Shown here in pieces: positions 42,936 through 43,657 of a stretch of DNA of 43,657 nt. The DNA is taken from the NCBI GenBank assembly GCA_902589095.1, contig CACIRR010000005.1:1-43657 (forward strand). Reading direction: 5' to 3'. Position numbers and translations under genes: made by a program. How positions within the stretch are numbered: position 1 is the stretch's first letter; each line of letters begins with the position of its first letter. The DNA comes from an uncultured Alphaproteobacteria bacterium. GTDB taxonomy: Bacteria > Pseudomonadota > Alphaproteobacteria > HIMB59 > GCA-002718135. Under the pieces are notes generated by a model. It saw nothing but the letters and a program-made list of their open reading frames with translations, made no database searches and was not told where the DNA came from.

Positions 42936-43304
42936 CTACAATACCTCTGGTGCAAGACTTATTATTTTCATAAATTTTTTTGTTCTAAGCTCTCTTGTAA
43001 CTGGACCAAATATTCTCGTGGCTATTGGTTCTTCTTGCTTATCTAATAATACAGCAGCATTTCTATCAAATTTGATAGTTGAACCATCAGTACGTCCAAA
43101 TGCTTTAGATGTTCTGACGATGACTGCTTTAAATACCTCACCTTTTTTTACTTTAGCTCTTGGAATAGCATCTTTAATAGAAACAACTATTATATCACCT
43201 ATAGAAGCAAACCTTCTTTTAGATCCACCAAGTACTTTAATACATTGAACTCTTCTAGCTCCAGAGTTATCAGCAACAAAAAGATTAGATTGCATTTGTA
43301 TCAT
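42936..43304 (-). CDS. rplN: Ribosomal protein L14
   Basis: A 122-aa L14 beginning [55 protein letters not shown], a near-universal signature, and ending [24 protein letters not shown]. Overlaps the rpsQ stop by 4 nt. Confidence 0.98.
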   Translation of the reverse strand: MIQMQSNLFVADNSGARRVQCIKVLGGSKRRFASIGDIIVVSIKDAIPRAKVKKGEVFKAVIVRTSKAFGRTDGSTIKFDRNAAVLLDKQEEPIATRIFGPVTRELRTKKFMKIISLAPEVL

Positions 43305-43546
43305 TTTTGATCACCGTTGTTATTAACCACCATCCATTTTTTTAGTTTTGATATAGGTTTTGATTCAATTATGCTAACTTTGTCACCACTTTTATATAAA
43401 TTATCTTCATCATGGACGTGATAGTTTTTCGATAAACTGATAATTTTTTTGTATAGCTTGTGTTTTACTCTTCTAGTAACATTTACAACTATAGTTTTAT
43501 TAGAATTAGCAGATACAACAGTTCCAGAAAGTATTCTTTTAGGCAT
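43301..43546 (-). CDS. rpsQ: Ribosomal protein S17
   Basis: An 81-aa S17 with [66 protein letters not shown], the OB-fold rRNA-binding pattern. Its ATG overlaps the end of rpmC by 8 nt. Confidence 0.97.
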   Translation of the reverse strand: MPKRILSGTVVSANSNKTIVVNVTRRVKHKLYKKIISLSKNYHVHDEDNLYKSGDKVSIIESKPISKLKKWMVVNNNGDQK

Positions 43547-43657
43547 TTTTATCTCCTATAACTTGACTCATATTTGTTTTAAGTCTTGCAATTTTTAATC
43601 TTGTTTTTTTAATTTCTGCAGTTTTTTCTAATTGTCCTGTTGATTTTTGAAATTTTA
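43539..43657 (-). CDS. rpmC: Ribosomal protein L29, C-terminal part (cut by window edge)
   Basis: Reading the minus strand from the right edge gives [19 protein letters not shown], continuing [19 protein letters not shown] and then TAA at 43541-43539. The [16 protein letters not shown] pattern is the helical C-terminal half of L29, and the position just before rpsQ is the canonical one. The start lies outside the window. The stop overlaps the rpsQ start. Confidence 0.93.
   Translation of the reverse strand, partial: KFQKSTGQLEKTAEIKKTRLKIARLKTNMSQVIGDKNA

Noticed and set aside
1-43657. CRISPR arrays, insertion sequences, prophage genes
   Set aside because: No regularly spaced repeats, transposase, integrase or phage structural genes were seen on either strand.

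Overview
This is a gene-dense, AT-rich stretch of a free-living, probably marine alphaproteobacterium with a streamlined genome. The evidence is the very short intergenic gaps (the longest gene-free gap is 152 nt), many 1-8 nt overlaps between genes, and convergent genes whose stop codons share a TTAA. The catabolic gene set (heterotetrameric sarcosine oxidase, ectoine/hydroxyectoine utilisation genes, amine-type ABC importer, creatinase-family hydrolases) is typical of marine alphaproteobacteria. A SAR11-like or AEGEAN-169/HIMB59-like lineage is my inference from base composition and content, not something the sequence proves.

Layout. (1) 1-7.4 kb: two divergent aldehyde dehydrogenases (one cut by the window edge), then a leftward operon for a polyamine/opine-type ABC importer (ATPase, binding protein, hairpin, two permeases) ending in a DadA-like FAD amino acid oxidoreductase. 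(2) 7.5-11.8 kb: an EamA-type permease, a frameshifted M19 dipeptidase-like gene, and a rightward pair made of an unrecognised 552-aa protein and a DUF3726-like protein. (3) 11.8-18.0 kb: leftward operon soxB-soxD-soxA-soxG followed by an ectoine-hydrolase-like (DoeA/EutD) M24 protein. (4) 18.2-20.2 kb: a DpkA-like cyclic-imine reductase convergent with a proline racemase superfamily protein (Ser/Cys catalytic pair), together a plausible hydroxyproline route. (5) 20.2-27.8 kb: the most interesting block, a tightly packed leftward operon of glycine-amidinotransferase-like enzyme, eutA, eutB, eutC, a PLP fold-type II enzyme, an M20 amidohydrolase, a creatinase-like M24 protein and the proline racemase homologue; a GabD-like dehydrogenase diverges from it. 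(6) 29.4-33.2 kb: sugar kinase (Mak-like), BioY, glutathione synthesis (gshA-gshB) and tRNA-Leu(GAG). (7) 33.3-43.7 kb: core genes lipB, an RluA-family pseudouridine synthase, crcB, then the S10/spc/alpha ribosomal protein operon from rplQ back to a partial rpmC, including rpoA, adk and secY and lacking rpmD.

How it fits together (inference): left of the tRNA the window is devoted to importing and oxidising small nitrogenous osmolytes (sarcosine or other N-methylated amines, ectoine/hydroxyectoine-type compounds, hydroxyprolines), with aldehyde dehydrogenases as exit steps. The amidinotransferase coupled to eutABC, with a creatinase-like hydrolase and an M20 amidase in the same operon and no recognisable eutE/doeB in the window, suggests a variant pathway for a guanidino- or acyl-modified substrate that I cannot match to a described pathway. 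Right of the tRNA everything is ordinary housekeeping.
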